Assembly (NCBI GenBank): GCA_028683555.1
Contig: JAQUHN010000006.1
Coordinates: 1-54,203, forward strand
Length of the DNA stretch: 54,203 nt
From: Geobacteraceae bacterium
GTDB taxonomy: Bacteria > Desulfobacterota > Desulfuromonadia > Geobacterales > Geobacteraceae
Direction of reading: 5' to 3'
Notes under the pieces: model-generated
Databases searched by the model: none
Told to the model about the DNA's origin: nothing
The model's input: the letters and a program-made list of their open reading frames with translations, nothing else
Program-made: the position numbers and the translations under genes
Shown here: one piece after another, positions 17,989-27,803 of the stretch
How the letters are laid out: each line of letters starts with the position of its first letter
Position numbering within the stretch: position 1 is the stretch's first letter

Positions 17989-18816
17989 TTACAGTAGGTT
18001 ACTGCGAACATACTCCGCGGCATTTCTGAACAGGATAAGCCCGTCACCCTCTTCCGGCAGTGACTCACGCGTCCAACGGGGATGATTGGTTCTATGCAGA
18101 AAGGCCTCCGGATGCGGCATGAGACCCATCAACCGCCCCGACTCGTCACAGAGACCGGCAATGGCATTGGTCGATCCGTTGGGATTCAGGGGAAAGTCCA
18201 TGATAGGCGCAGCATAGTCGGCATCCGAATATTTCAGCACCGAAAGATTCAGCGACTCAATCTTTGCCAAAACCGCGTCCGAATCAACCAGGAACTTTCC
18301 TTCCCCATGACGGATGGGAAGGTAAATGCCACCATTGATACCCTTGGTAAACACCGAAGGTGAATCAGGGTTGCATTTCAAGTAGACCCAGCGATCCTGG
18401 AATCTGCCACAGTCATTAAAGGTAAGAGTTGCTGACTGGTCCAGGTAACTGCCGCCCAAAGCGGGCAGTAGCCCCATTTTTACCATCAGCTGAAAACCGT
18501 TGCAGACCCCGAGGATGAGCTTACCGTCGTTGATGAAGCGAAGGATCTGGTCTACCAGATGTTCGCCGTTGCCGGAGGTGCGGGCATATTTCAGGCGATT
18601 CGCTTGCGCCTTGGCGCTCCCCAGGTCATCCCCGTCAAGGAAGCCGCCGGTCAGGTTCAGGAAGTGAAAATCATCCAGCCGAACCTCGCCATAGAGGAGC
18701 TCGGAAATATGAGCAATCCTCACCTCGTCAAACCCCGCGACCCGGCAGGCATGCGCCGCTTCCATTTCGCAGTTGGTTCCATTTCCCGTCAGTACTATCG
18801 CCTTTGCCAGCGCCAT
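17989..18816 (-). CDS. purQ: FGAM synthase glutaminase subunit PurQ (long form)
   Basis: Class I glutaminase that supplies ammonia to PurL. 275 residues, longer than the 220-230 of PurQ in the three-component PurSLQ enzyme. GVCNGFQLM carries the nucleophile Cys. RHGEGKF and [16 protein letters not shown] near the C-terminus supply the His-Glu pair. The extra length resembles the glutaminase domain of the large fused PurL. It starts one base after the purL stop, so the two are tightly coupled and probably made in equal amounts. Confidence 0.93.
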   Translation of the reverse strand: MALAKAIVLTGNGTNCEMEAAHACRVAGFDEVRIAHISELLYGEVRLDDFHFLNLTGGFLDGDDLGSAKAQANRLKYARTSGNGEHLVDQILRFINDGKLILGVCNGFQLMVKMGLLPALGGSYLDQSATLTFNDCGRFQDRWVYLKCNPDSPSVFTKGINGGIYLPIRHGEGKFLVDSDAVLAKIESLNLSVLKYSDADYAAPIMDFPLNPNGSTNAIAGLCDESGRLMGLMPHPEAFLHRTNHPRWTRESLPEEGDGLILFRNAAEYVRSNLL

Positions 18817-18817
18817 G

Positions 18818-21808
18818 CTACAACTCCCTCAGGGGGCTCTGCCATGCTTCTTTGAAATCGGTGAGAGCCCCTCGCAGTACCACCGTTCCGTCAATGCCGG
18901 TTATCGTTACCAAGGTCTCTTCCGTTACCGTTCCAATACGGGAGAAACAGTTCTCACCCATCACCTCTTCAAACAACTCGCACTGCTCGGGCCGTACCGT
19001 TACCAGGAGCCGTGAAGCCGATTCCGAGAACAACAGCACCTCGTCACGACGGTCACAGGGAACACCGGCAAACAAAACCCGCTGTAAATCGATATTCAAG
19101 CCGAGGCCTCCCGCAAAAGCGGTTTCAGCCACGGCAACGGCAAGGCCGCCATCCGACAGGTCATGACAAGAAACAACAAGACCCTTTTCGACAGCTTCGT
19201 GGTAGGCACGGTAGCGCTTCAATGCACTCTCGGCATCGACCCGCGGTACGCGGTTGCCGATAAACCCTTTGAGTGCCGAATACTCGGAACCGCCAAGCTC
19301 GAATGCCGTTTTTCCCAGCAGGTAGACAATATCGCCCGGCCGCTTGGCATCCATGGTAACGGCCTTGCGCACATCATCCATTTTACCAATTACGGAAAAA
19401 AGTACGGTGGGCGGAATAGAAATCTTTGTAACACCATCATAGAAATCATTCTTCATGGAGTCTTTGCCGGAAATGAGCGGGACGTTGAAGGCAACACAAT
19501 AATCATACAACGACTTGTTGGCACGCACCAACTGCGCTGTCTTGTATTCGCCGTCCGGGGTCTTGTCGGACTGGACGGGATCGCACCAGCAGAAATTGTC
19601 CAGACCGGCAACCAGGTCCAAGGAACCGCCGACGGCGACATAGCCGCGAAGACCTTCATCAATGGCGTTGGCCATCATATGATAGGTATCGATATCGCTG
19701 TAACGCGGGCAAATGCCGTGTGACACGACAACTCCCTCAAAGGACTCCAGGTCAGGACGAAGAACCGCTGCATCGGAAGGACCGTCATTTTCGATACCGA
19801 TAAAAGGCTTCACGACACTGCCGCCCTGAACTTCGTGATCGTAACGTCGAACCACCGATTCCTTTGAGCAGATATTCAGGGAGGAAAGAAGTTCCAGCAG
19901 ATCGTCGGTGTAATCCGGTTTAACAACAGGTCTCGGTTCGGGATGCTTCTTGAGCTCCCAGACGCCGCGCAACTGCATCGGCGGAAGACCCTCATGGAGG
20001 AAATCAATCGGCAACGAAGCTACCGTCTTGTCATTGTACAGGATGTGGAAGAATCCGCTATCGGTGAACTCGCCGAGTACGGTAGCCTCGACGCCCATTT
20101 TTCTGGCAAGGGTAAGGAACTCATCGATCTTGGCAGGAGGAACGGCAAGGCTCATCCTTTCCTGGGCTTCAGAAATAAGAATTTCCCATGGCGCCAGGCC
20201 TGAGTACTTCAGCGGTGCCTTTGCCAGATCCAGTTTGCAGCCACCACATTCCTTTGCCATCTCGCCCACCGAGGAAGAGAGACCACCTGCACCGTTGTCG
20301 GTAATAAAATTATACAGGCCCCGATCGCGGGCCCGAATCAGAAAATCGGTCATGCGTTTCTGGGTGATGGGATCGCCGATCTGCACCGCGGAAACGGGGG
20401 ACGACTCGCTCAACTCCTCGGACGAGAAGGTCGCGCCGTGGATGCCGTCCTTGCCGATCCGGCCCCCTGTCATGACAATGAGGTCTCCCGGATAAATGTT
20501 TTTGAGGTGGGACGGTTCACCATTGATAATGGCCGGCATAAAACCGGCGGTACCGCAGAAAACAAGAGGTTTGCCGGCAAAACGATCATCAAACACCAGC
20601 GATCCGTTGACAGTTGGAATACCGCTCTTGTTTCCACCATGTTCAACTCCCTCAACAACCCCTTCATAAATACGCCGGGGATGAAGCAATCGGGCGGGAA
20701 GGGTTTTATCGTAAAAAGGAGAAGCAAAACAGAAGACGTCGGTATTGAAGATCAGTTTTGCGCCCATGCCGGTGCCAAAGGGATCGCGGTTGACTCCCAC
20801 GATGCCGGTAAGCGCTCCGCCGTAAGGATCAAGGGCGCTCGGCGAGTTATGGGTCTCGACTTTAAACACCAGTGAGTTCTTGTCATTGAACTTGATGACA
20901 CCGGCGTTATCCTTGAAAACGGAAAGACAAAAGTCGCGCTCGCCAAGCTGTTCGCGAACTTTTTTGGTAGCCCCCTGGATACAGGTCTTGAAAAGCGACC
21001 GGATCTCCTCCCGGTTGCCGTTTTCATCATGATAATCGATATGGGCGGAAAAGATCTTGTGTTTACAGTGCTCCGACCAGGTCTGGGCAAGAGCCTCAAG
21101 CTCAACGTCGGTTGGATACTCCGAAAGACCGAGTTTTTTTCTCTCGGCAACAACCGCAGAATCCTGAAAATACGCCTGAATAATTTTCATTTCCTCAAGG
21201 GTAAGCGCCAGAACTCCGTCCCTGCTAATGGCAAGCAGTTCCTCATCGGTAACGTTCAGGTCGATTTCCCTGACTGTTGGCTGCGACTCGGCGGTTACCT
21301 TAGGCACACCGAGCGGCTTTGCTCCCCCGGATCGGAAGGTTGCGAAATCAACAACCCGGTACCGTTGTATCAGGGTATTACAAAGCAAACCGGTAGCAAT
21401 TTTTTCGACATCGGCAGCAGCAAGATCTCCCTTGAGCAGATAGAGAACTGACGTGTAGACGCCCTCCCCATCCCGCAACGGACATCCAGTTACATATTCG
21501 ATCGCTTCCCTGGCCGTGCGGCCAACGTTATCGGTAACCCCGGGGCGGAACCCGACCTCGACCAGGTAGTCGAAATCCAACTCAGCGGACTTGTCGATGG
21601 AATATGTCTGAATGATGCGATCACACAGCGGCTCGGATGCTATGATCTCGAGTTGCTCTTGGCTCAACTCCGCATCAATTGAGTAAACGTCAATGGTACG
21701 GACGCTGGCAACGGAGAGATGGAGGAAGTCTTCAATTTCTCTCCTGATCCGCTCGCCGCGTGCATCCCTAACCTGTTCCTTAAGACTGATTTCAATTCTG
21801 TGTGCCAT
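18818..21808 (-). CDS. purL: FGAM synthase PurL, PurS-like N-terminus included
   Basis: ATP-dependent conversion of FGAR to FGAM. At 996 residues it lies between small PurL (about 740) and the fused large form (about 1300). The first 170 residues contain two PurS-like stretches (MAHRIEISLKEQVRDARGER; FRPGVTDNVGRTAREAIEY), replacing a separate purS gene. The synthase core shows AQTWSEHCKHKIFSA, VKVETHNSPSALDPYGGA-type sequence near residue 310, and NGAGGLSSSVGEMAKECGG. Together with PurQ it makes a two-gene FGAM synthase. The stop/start junction with mscS is TAATG, sharing one base. Confidence 0.95.
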   Translation of the reverse strand: MAHRIEISLKEQVRDARGERIRREIEDFLHLSVASVRTIDVYSIDAELSQEQLEIIASEPLCDRIIQTYSIDKSAELDFDYLVEVGFRPGVTDNVGRTAREAIEYVTGCPLRDGEGVYTSVLYLLKGDLAAADVEKIATGLLCNTLIQRYRVVDFATFRSGGAKPLGVPKVTAESQPTVREIDLNVTDEELLAISRDGVLALTLEEMKIIQAYFQDSAVVAERKKLGLSEYPTDVELEALAQTWSEHCKHKIFSAHIDYHDENGNREEIRSLFKTCIQGATKKVREQLGERDFCLSVFKDNAGVIKFNDKNSLVFKVETHNSPSALDPYGGALTGIVGVNRDPFGTGMGAKLIFNTDVFCFASPFYDKTLPARLLHPRRIYEGVVEGVEHGGNKSGIPTVNGSLVFDDRFAGKPLVFCGTAGFMPAIINGEPSHLKNIYPGDLIVMTGGRIGKDGIHGATFSSEELSESSPVSAVQIGDPITQKRMTDFLIRARDRGLYNFITDNGAGGLSSSVGEMAKECGGCKLDLAKAPLKYSGLAPWEILISEAQERMSLAVPPAKIDEFLTLARKMGVEATVLGEFTDSGFFHILYNDKTVASLPIDFLHEGLPPMQLRGVWELKKHPEPRPVVKPDYTDDLLELLSSLNICSKESVVRRYDHEVQGGSVVKPFIGIENDGPSDAAVLRPDLESFEGVVVSHGICPRYSDIDTYHMMANAIDEGLRGYVAVGGSLDLVAGLDNFCWCDPVQSDKTPDGEYKTAQLVRANKSLYDYCVAFNVPLISGKDSMKNDFYDGVTKISIPPTVLFSVIGKMDDVRKAVTMDAKRPGDIVYLLGKTAFELGGSEYSALKGFIGNRVPRVDAESALKRYRAYHEAVEKGLVVSCHDLSDGGLAVAVAETAFAGGLGLNIDLQRVLFAGVPCDRRDEVLLFSESASRLLVTVRPEQCELFEEVMGENCFSRIGTVTEETLVTITGIDGTVVLRGALTDFKEAWQSPLREL

Positions 21809-22881
21809 TATCCTTCCCTTTCCAGCAGTACCTTTCTGGTGGGGTACGGTATTTGAATGTCGTTGTTGCTAAAGGCGGTCACCAGCACCATGTTTATCCG
21901 ATCCGTAGCCGTGAAAATTTTAGTGTAGTCAGTCACCCAGAAGGTCAGCAGCATATTCAGGGCACTGTCTCCGAATGAAACAAAAAATGCCTCCGGAGCA
22001 GGATCATGAAGAACTTCGGGATCCTCCAGCGCGGCCTCCCGCATGATCCGCTTGGCTTTTTCAATATCAGAACCATAGGCAATACCGATGGCAATCCGGC
22101 CTTGAGATCTCAGGTCCGGAAAAGCCAAGTTAAGAACAGTACTGTTGCAAAGTTCCGCATTGGGAATGATGAGCAAGGTGTTGTCGATAGTCTTTATCCT
22201 GGTACTGCGAAGCCCGATATCGACAACATCCCCCGTCTTTCCACTGGCAATCTGGATTCTGTCGCCAATCCGGAACGGTCTGTCAATCATCAGGGTAAAG
22301 CCGGATATCATGTTGGCCAGAGTGTCTTTTGCTGCCAGTCCAATGGCCAGAGAGCCGAGGCCGAGGGCAGTCAGAAGCGACAGAACATCATAGCCGAAGT
22401 GTTTCAGAATGACAATCAGGGCCGCGCAGACCAGAAAGATAGTAACAAGCTTCCTGAGCAGGGGAATGGCCTGCGCCCCCATCGATGTTCCGGTTCGCTC
22501 TTCAACACGGCGTGCATACCAACTGAGGAACTCGTCCCCTATCCGATAGACAATATTGGTAAAGATTACGACACTGGCGATAAAAGCCATACCTGCCAGA
22601 AAAGTCTGGGCACGGTCGTGAATCGGTAGACTCCGAACCGCAAGATAAAGGCCGGCAGTTATCGTTAGCAGTTCAACCGGCGGCGTCACCCGCTGCAGGA
22701 TACGATCATCCAGTTCGGTGCGGGTCAACCGGGCGATGCGAGGCATCCACCTGACAAAAAAATAGCGCAGCAAGCGGGACAAGCCCCAAAAAAAGGCAAC
22801 GATACATAAGGCGAGAAAAATATCCTTGGTCCAGGCGAGAATCTTTTCATTCTCGACCAGGGAAAGGAAATAGTCCTGCAT
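21808..22881 (-). CDS. Small-conductance mechanosensitive channel (MscS family)
   Basis: Predicted inner-membrane channel that releases solutes on hypo-osmotic shock. 357 residues. Hydrophobic helices lie at the N-terminus (ILAWTKDIFLALCIVAFFWG) and mid-protein (VTIFLVCAALIVILKHFGYD). The pore-lining helix is LLTALGLGSLAIGLAAKDTL, followed by the beta-domain (RPFRIGDRIQIASGKTGDVV, IPNAELCNSTVLNL). I choose the ATG at 22881, one base after the purB stop, with GGTGG 6 bp upstream. The frame extends to 22998, but those 39 residues would lie inside purB. Its position between purB and purL is unusual; see findings. Confidence 0.93.
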   Translation of the reverse strand: MQDYFLSLVENEKILAWTKDIFLALCIVAFFWGLSRLLRYFFVRWMPRIARLTRTELDDRILQRVTPPVELLTITAGLYLAVRSLPIHDRAQTFLAGMAFIASVVIFTNIVYRIGDEFLSWYARRVEERTGTSMGAQAIPLLRKLVTIFLVCAALIVILKHFGYDVLSLLTALGLGSLAIGLAAKDTLANMISGFTLMIDRPFRIGDRIQIASGKTGDVVDIGLRSTRIKTIDNTLLIIPNAELCNSTVLNLAFPDLRSQGRIAIGIAYGSDIEKAKRIMREAALEDPEVLHDPAPEAFFVSFGDSALNMLLTFWVTDYTKIFTATDRINMVLVTAFSNNDIQIPYPTRKVLLEREG

Positions 22882-22882
22882 T

Positions 22883-24178
22883 CTAGCCACCGAAGACCCT
22901 GGCAAATATGGTATCGACATGTTTGAAGTGATAAGCGAGATCAAACGCTTTGTCAATTTCCTCGCTGGAAAGGTAAGAACGGACCTCGGTATCGGCAAGG
23001 AGCTCTTCGCGGAAATCTTTGCCCTGTTCCCAGACCTTCATGGCGTTTCTCTGCACAAGGGCATATGCTTTCTCGCGGGAAGCGCCTTTTGCGGTAAGCT
23101 CCAGGAGAACCCTCTGGGAAAAAACCAGCCCCCGCATCAGGTTAAGGTTTTTCATCATGTTTTCCGGGTACACCACCAGATTCTCGATCAGGCCGGTACA
23201 GCGGCTCAGCATGAAATCCATCAGGATCGTAGCGTCTGGTGCAATTACCCGCTCAACGGATGAATGGGAGATATCCCGTTCATGCCAGAGGGGAACATTT
23301 TCCAGCGCGGAAACAGCATACCCTCTGATCAGACGGGCAAGGCCGCTCAGGTTTTCGGAAAGAACCGGGTTCCTCTTATGGGGCATTGCGGAAGAGCCCT
23401 TCTGTCCTTTACTGAAAAACTCCTCGGCCTCAAGTACCTCTGTCCGCTGCAGGTGGCGGATCTCGACGGCAAACTTTTCAATGGAAGAAGCTATGATCGC
23501 CAGGGTGGAGAAAAACTCCGCATGCCTGTCTCTTTGAACAATCTGGGTGGAACATGGCGCCGGCTTCAACCCGGCACGGGCACAGACATACTCCTCGACC
23601 TTCGGATCAATATTTGCGAAGGTTCCAACCGCACCGGAGATCTTGCCGCAGGAAATTGTTTCGACCGCTGATTCCATGCGACGGATATTGCGCCGCATCT
23701 CATCATACCAGAGGGCCATTTTGATACCAAAGGTCACCGGCTCGGCGTGAATTCCGTGTGAGCGGCCGATCATCGCCGTATCCTTATGTTCAAAGGCCTT
23801 TTTCTTCAGTGCTTCCGTCAGGCCTTTCATGCCTTCGAGAATAAGGAGACCACTTTCACGCAACAACATGGCAAGCGAAGTGTCAAGCACATCCGAGGAC
23901 GTCATCCCAACATGAAGAAAACGGGAATCTTCGCCGATATAATCTGCCACCGAGGTCAGAAAGGCAATGACATCGTGCTTCACCACCTTTTCAATCTCAT
24001 CGATGCGCGCAACATCGAAATTGGCTTTCGTCGTGATGCGTTCCACCGCATCACGCGGAATCGTTCCCATTTCCGCATGCGCTTCGCATGCATACAGTTC
24101 TATTTCCAGCCACTTCCGGTAGCGGTTCTCCGCGCTCCAGATGGCAGTCATTTGCGGTCTACTATATCGCTCTATCAT
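22883..24178 (-). CDS. purB: Adenylosuccinate lyase
   Basis: Cleaves SAICAR and adenylosuccinate, releasing fumarate, so it acts twice in AMP synthesis. 431 residues, B. subtilis/Thermotoga-like length. MIERYSRPQMTAIWS is the family N-terminus. HDVIAFLTSVADYIGED and GMTSSDVLDTSLA line the active site, TMIGRSHGIHAEPVTFG holds the catalytic His, and GSSAMPHKRNPVLSEN is the fumarase-superfamily signature loop with the catalytic Ser. It is the first gene of the purB-mscS-purL-purQ-purF-pyrE unit. Confidence 0.96.
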   Translation of the reverse strand: MIERYSRPQMTAIWSAENRYRKWLEIELYACEAHAEMGTIPRDAVERITTKANFDVARIDEIEKVVKHDVIAFLTSVADYIGEDSRFLHVGMTSSDVLDTSLAMLLRESGLLILEGMKGLTEALKKKAFEHKDTAMIGRSHGIHAEPVTFGIKMALWYDEMRRNIRRMESAVETISCGKISGAVGTFANIDPKVEEYVCARAGLKPAPCSTQIVQRDRHAEFFSTLAIIASSIEKFAVEIRHLQRTEVLEAEEFFSKGQKGSSAMPHKRNPVLSENLSGLARLIRGYAVSALENVPLWHERDISHSSVERVIAPDATILMDFMLSRCTGLIENLVVYPENMMKNLNLMRGLVFSQRVLLELTAKGASREKAYALVQRNAMKVWEQGKDFREELLADTEVRSYLSSEEIDKAFDLAYHFKHVDTIFARVFGG

Positions 24179-24261
24179 CTGTACAGCACCTCTTTTCGTT
24201 ATTATATAAATTAGTTACCCGGCAACAGCATTCTGTGGCGAGACTATTCCCCGCTGAAGCG

Positions 24262-25032
24262 TCACAACGTAAATACTTCACTGACATTCTGCTGGCTACC
24301 GACAATGACCCGTGGCGAACAAACGGTGGAATTTGAAATTTGTTGCCGGTGGACGTCAAGTGCAATCCCGGGATGATTGTTAACTTCCGACAAATGTGCC
24401 AAAAAAACCCCTTCAAGCCCTGGATGCATCAATTCCGAGAGAAGTTCGGCCGATTCTACGTTGGAAAGATGGCCATGCCGCGACTTGATTCTTTGTTTCA
24501 AATGCCATGGATACGGCCCGTTCAACAACATGTTCTCATCGTGATTCGATTCGAGAACAAGCAACCGGCAAAATTTAAGTTTCTCCTGAACAAGTCTCGT
24601 TGCTATGCCGAGGTCGGTGGCAAACCCGACTTTAGCCTCATGACTCTCTATAATAAAACCGACCGGATCGGTTGTATCATGAGTTATGGGAAAGGGGTCA
24701 ATGTGGATATCTCGGAATTCGAAGGAACAGCCTGCCTCGAACTCAACAAGACTGGCCGAACGAAAATGCTCATGTGTCTGTTTACTGGTAGGATAGCTGA
24801 TCAGCACCGGGATCTTGAACCTTCTCGCGAGGGTTCCGGCCCCGCGAATATGATCACCATGCTCATGACTGATTAGTATACCGCTGAGATCGGAAGCGGC
24901 AACTCCCAGTGTTTCGAGCCTGACGGCAATCTCTCGGGCAGAGAGACCGGCATCGACCAGCACCCGCGTTTCACCGGCTTCGATAAACAGTGAGTTACCC
25001 TTGCTGCCACTGGCAAGCAGACAGACCCGCAA
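24262..25032 (-). CDS. MBL-fold metallohydrolase (YycJ/WalJ-like)
   Basis: 256-residue metallo-beta-lactamase-fold protein. RVCLLASGSKGNSLFIEAG and VLVDAGLSARE open the fold; SHEHGDH (residues 55-61) gives metal ligands H56, H58, D60 and H61, and later ligands are likely in GFATDLG and ESNHDENML. The pattern is that of the YycJ/WalJ group, linked to nuclease or DNA-repair-related roles in Firmicutes; here the function is open. The start is TTG at 25032 with GGAGG 4 bp upstream. The frame runs open to 25362, but the extra 110 codons show no family sequence. It is 83 bp upstream of purB on the same strand and might be co-transcribed. Confidence 0.85.
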   Translation of the reverse strand: MRVCLLASGSKGNSLFIEAGETRVLVDAGLSAREIAVRLETLGVAASDLSGILISHEHGDHIRGAGTLARRFKIPVLISYPTSKQTHEHFRSASLVEFEAGCSFEFRDIHIDPFPITHDTTDPVGFIIESHEAKVGFATDLGIATRLVQEKLKFCRLLVLESNHDENMLLNGPYPWHLKQRIKSRHGHLSNVESAELLSELMHPGLEGVFLAHLSEVNNHPGIALDVHRQQISNSTVCSPRVIVGSQQNVSEVFTL

Positions 25033-25308
25033 AGAACCTCCTGAAACAACAGGGCAATAAAAAGCCGGGACGAGAGTGCTCTCCCTGTTCCGGAGCAAGA
25101 AAACAAACGTTAGAGAAATCATCTCTGAGAAAAACCATAAAACAGAACATTTTATACATAAAAGCAGCAAAAGATTCAAGACGAAACTTGTGAGACATGG
25201 CACATATACCAACCCACATGAAGCCCCACAAGCCCTGTTATCACCATTCCAACAAATTTTTAAACAATGCATCCTACCGAAATCAGGCCACTGATCAGTC
25301 AAAAAAGG

Positions 25309-25336
25309 TTGACGGAAGACCGACAGCTTGTATAGT
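25309..25336 (+). promoter_or_regulatory. Predicted sigma-70 promoter of the gap-pgk-tpiA-secG cluster
   Basis: TTGACG (25309-25314), 16-bp spacer, TATAGT (25331-25336), about 70 bp before the gap start. It lies in the 372-bp divergent gap between the MBL gene and gap. I see no other feature in that gap; its minus-strand frame is only the upstream extension of the MBL frame. Confidence 0.6.
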
Positions 25337-25404
25337 ATTCCATGTTTTCTAAACCTCGGCACACAATCGTTGTATCCCTAGTCTAGTAAGCCTGGAGGGT
25401 CACC

Positions 25405-26403
25405 ATGTCACTACGAGTTGCAATCAACGGTTTCGGCAGAATTGGCAGAATGGTACTGAGACAGGCCCTGCGCGCCAAGGATCTGGAAATTGTCGCCATA
25501 AATGACCTGAGCGAACCGAAGATACTTGCTCATCTTTTCAAGTACGATTCCGTGCACGGCGCCTTTCCCGGAAAGGTGGAGACTGGTGATGGATGTATTA
25601 TCATCAACAAAAAACCGATCAAGATTTTTTCCCAAAAAAATCCTGACGAACTTCCCTGGCAAACCGAGTCCATTGACGTGGTCCTTGAATCTACCGGGCA
25701 TTTTACTGCGCGCGACCAGGCAGAGTTGCACCTGAAAGCCGGCGCACGCAGGGTCATCATCACGGCACCTGCCAGCGATCCCGATATTACCATCGTCATG
25801 GGCGTAAATGATAGCATGTATGACCCGGAGAGGCATTTTATTGTCTCCAACGCGTCATGCACGACCAACTGCCTGGCACCCGTCGCCAAAGTACTTCACG
25901 AGAATTTTGGCATTGTAAAGGGACTGGTAACGACAGTCCATTCCTATACCAACGACCAGAGAATCCTCGATCTCCCGCACAAAGACCTCAGGAGAGCGCG
26001 CGCCGCAGCCCTGTCAATGATTCCGACGGCAACCGGTGCGGCACGGGCCATTTCCCTCGTTATGCCCGATCTGAAGGGGAAACTGGACGGCATGGCGATA
26101 CGCGTACCTACGCCCAATGTCTCCGTTGTTGACCTGGTTGTGGAATTATCAAGGAAGACGGACACCGAGAAGGTCAACACTGCGCTGAAGAAGGCTTCCC
26201 GAACCCTGCTCAAAGGGATCCTGGCTTTTTCAGAAGAACCACTGGTCTCCATCGACTTCAATGGCAACCCCCATTCATCCATCGTTGACGCCATGTCCAC
26301 TAAAGTGATAGAGGGAAACCTGGTCAAGGTTATCTCATGGTACGATAACGAATGCGGTTTTTCCAACCGATTAATCGACCTGGCTCGCCTGATAGGGAGA
26401 TAG
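25405..26403 (+). CDS. gap: Glyceraldehyde-3-phosphate dehydrogenase, type I
   Basis: NAD(P)-dependent oxidation/phosphorylation of G3P, reversible in gluconeogenesis. 332 residues. VAINGFGRIGRMVLRQ is the Rossmann motif, SNASCTTNCLAPVAKVL contains the nucleophilic Cys, and WYDNECGFSNRL is the C-terminal signature. Residues following the second beta-strand (AINDLSEPKILAHLFKYDS) include an Asp typical of NAD-preferring enzymes. GGAGGGTC lies just upstream of the ATG. It is first in the order gap-pgk-tpiA. Confidence 0.97.
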   Translation: MSLRVAINGFGRIGRMVLRQALRAKDLEIVAINDLSEPKILAHLFKYDSVHGAFPGKVETGDGCIIINKKPIKIFSQKNPDELPWQTESIDVVLESTGHFTARDQAELHLKAGARRVIITAPASDPDITIVMGVNDSMYDPERHFIVSNASCTTNCLAPVAKVLHENFGIVKGLVTTVHSYTNDQRILDLPHKDLRRARAAALSMIPTATGAARAISLVMPDLKGKLDGMAIRVPTPNVSVVDLVVELSRKTDTEKVNTALKKASRTLLKGILAFSEEPLVSIDFNGNPHSSIVDAMSTKVIEGNLVKVISWYDNECGFSNRLIDLARLIGR

Positions 26404-26582
26404 TACCAGCCAGGAAACGTGGTCGCCACCAGACACCGATAGCGATTTCCAGCAACAGCCAATTGATTCAAGCAGCACAAAAATGCCAGCATCAGTGGAA
26501 ATAAAGCACACGGTGAACAAGCAAGCATGTTGAGTCACCTGGCGTATGGATTCACTGATTACTAATCAAGGGAGTCGAAAGT
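26404..26582. other. Intergenic region gap - pgk
   Basis: 179 bp without a supported gene. A minus-strand frame crossing this region (25944-26528) overlaps gap and looks like a shadow. No strong terminator was recognised, so transcription probably continues into pgk. Confidence 0.4.
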
Positions 26583-27782
26583 ATGACAATTCGGTATATC
26601 GATGAAATCAAGGATCTTTCAGGCAAAAGGATTTTTCTGCGCGTTGACTTCAATGTGCCCCTCGACGCAAATGGAAACATAACCGATGATACCCGTATTC
26701 GTGCGGTCCTTCCGACCATCAACTACGCACTCGATTGCAATGCGAAAGTTATCATCGCCTCGCACCTCGGCCGGCCAAAAGGAGAAAAGAACCCCAAGTT
26801 CTCCATGGCTCCGGCTGCCATACGGCTTTCCCGTTTACTTGACAAGGAAATAACCATGGCCCCGGATTGTATCGGCAATCCGGCAAAAAAGCTGGTTGAC
26901 GCCATGAAGCCGGGTGACGTTATCATGCTGGAAAACCTTCGATTTTACCCTGGCGAGGAAAAAAACGACGCCGAATTCGCCAGATCTCTTGCAGAGCTTT
27001 GCGACATATACGTAAACGACGCCTTTGCGGTATCACACCGGGCACATGCTTCGGTTGAAGCAATAACCAACTTTGTCCCGACGATTGCGGCTGGTTTTCT
27101 CATGAAGAACGAGATGAGCTTCTTTGAAAAAGCCATGCAGAATCCGGTGCATCCCCTGGTTGCCATCCTTGGTGGATCAAAGGTCTCCGGCAAAATCGAA
27201 GTAATCGACAACCTGTTGAACAAGGTTGACAAATTAATTATCGGCGGAGGAATGGCGTTCACCTTTCTGAAAGCCCTGGGATACGGCATCGGCAAGTCGC
27301 TTGTCGAGGAACCACTGCTTGAAACCGCTCTCAACACCTACAACAAGGCACGGGAAAAAGGTGTAAAAATATACCTTCCGGTCGATTGCGTTGTCGCGGA
27401 CCGCTTTGATCCGGCAGCGGAAATAAAAATTACCCCGATTCAGGAAATTCCCAATGACTGGATGGCACTTGATATCGGACCGGCAACCGTAACTCTCTTT
27501 TCCGAAGCCCTACAGAATTGCAAAACCATCATCTGGAACGGTCCCATGGGAGTTTTTGAAATGGACGCATTCTCCCGCGGGACCTTTGCCATGGTTAGTG
27601 CCGTCGCTAATTCCTATGCGCTGACCATTGTCGGCGGGGGGGATACCGATGTGGCTGTTCACCGGGCCGGAGAATTTGCCAAGATCAGCTACATCTCCAC
27701 CGGTGGCGGAGCCTTTCTGGAGCTGCTGGAAGGTAAAATCCTTCCCGGCATAAGGGTTCTGGAAGAAAAAGGACACGCATAA
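26583..27782 (+). CDS. pgk: Phosphoglycerate kinase
   Basis: Interconverts 1,3-bisphosphoglycerate + ADP and 3-phosphoglycerate + ATP. 399 residues, standard length. [20 protein letters not shown] is the N-terminal substrate-binding signature, [17 protein letters not shown] carries the basic patch, and [14 protein letters not shown] contributes further contacts. C-terminal [10 protein letters not shown] and VVGGGDT-like sequence ([15 protein letters not shown]) bind nucleotide. tpiA follows after 21 bp, so the two are surely one transcript. Confidence 0.97.
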   Translation: MTIRYIDEIKDLSGKRIFLRVDFNVPLDANGNITDDTRIRAVLPTINYALDCNAKVIIASHLGRPKGEKNPKFSMAPAAIRLSRLLDKEITMAPDCIGNPAKKLVDAMKPGDVIMLENLRFYPGEEKNDAEFARSLAELCDIYVNDAFAVSHRAHASVEAITNFVPTIAAGFLMKNEMSFFEKAMQNPVHPLVAILGGSKVSGKIEVIDNLLNKVDKLIIGGGMAFTFLKALGYGIGKSLVEEPLLETALNTYNKAREKGVKIYLPVDCVVADRFDPAAEIKITPIQEIPNDWMALDIGPATVTLFSEALQNCKTIIWNGPMGVFEMDAFSRGTFAMVSAVANSYALTIVGGGDTDVAVHRAGEFAKISYISTGGGAFLELLEGKILPGIRVLEEKGHA

Positions 27783-27803
27783 ACTACGAACCAAGGAGAA
27801 TAT

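Noticed and set aside
21808-22998. 396-residue version of the MscS channel
   Set aside because: The extra 39 residues lie wholly inside purB; the ATG at 22881 right after the purB stop has a ribosome-binding site.
24262-25362. 366-residue version of the MBL hydrolase
   Set aside because: The first 110 codons show no family sequence, and a GGAGG site directly precedes TTG 25032, where the conserved fold begins.
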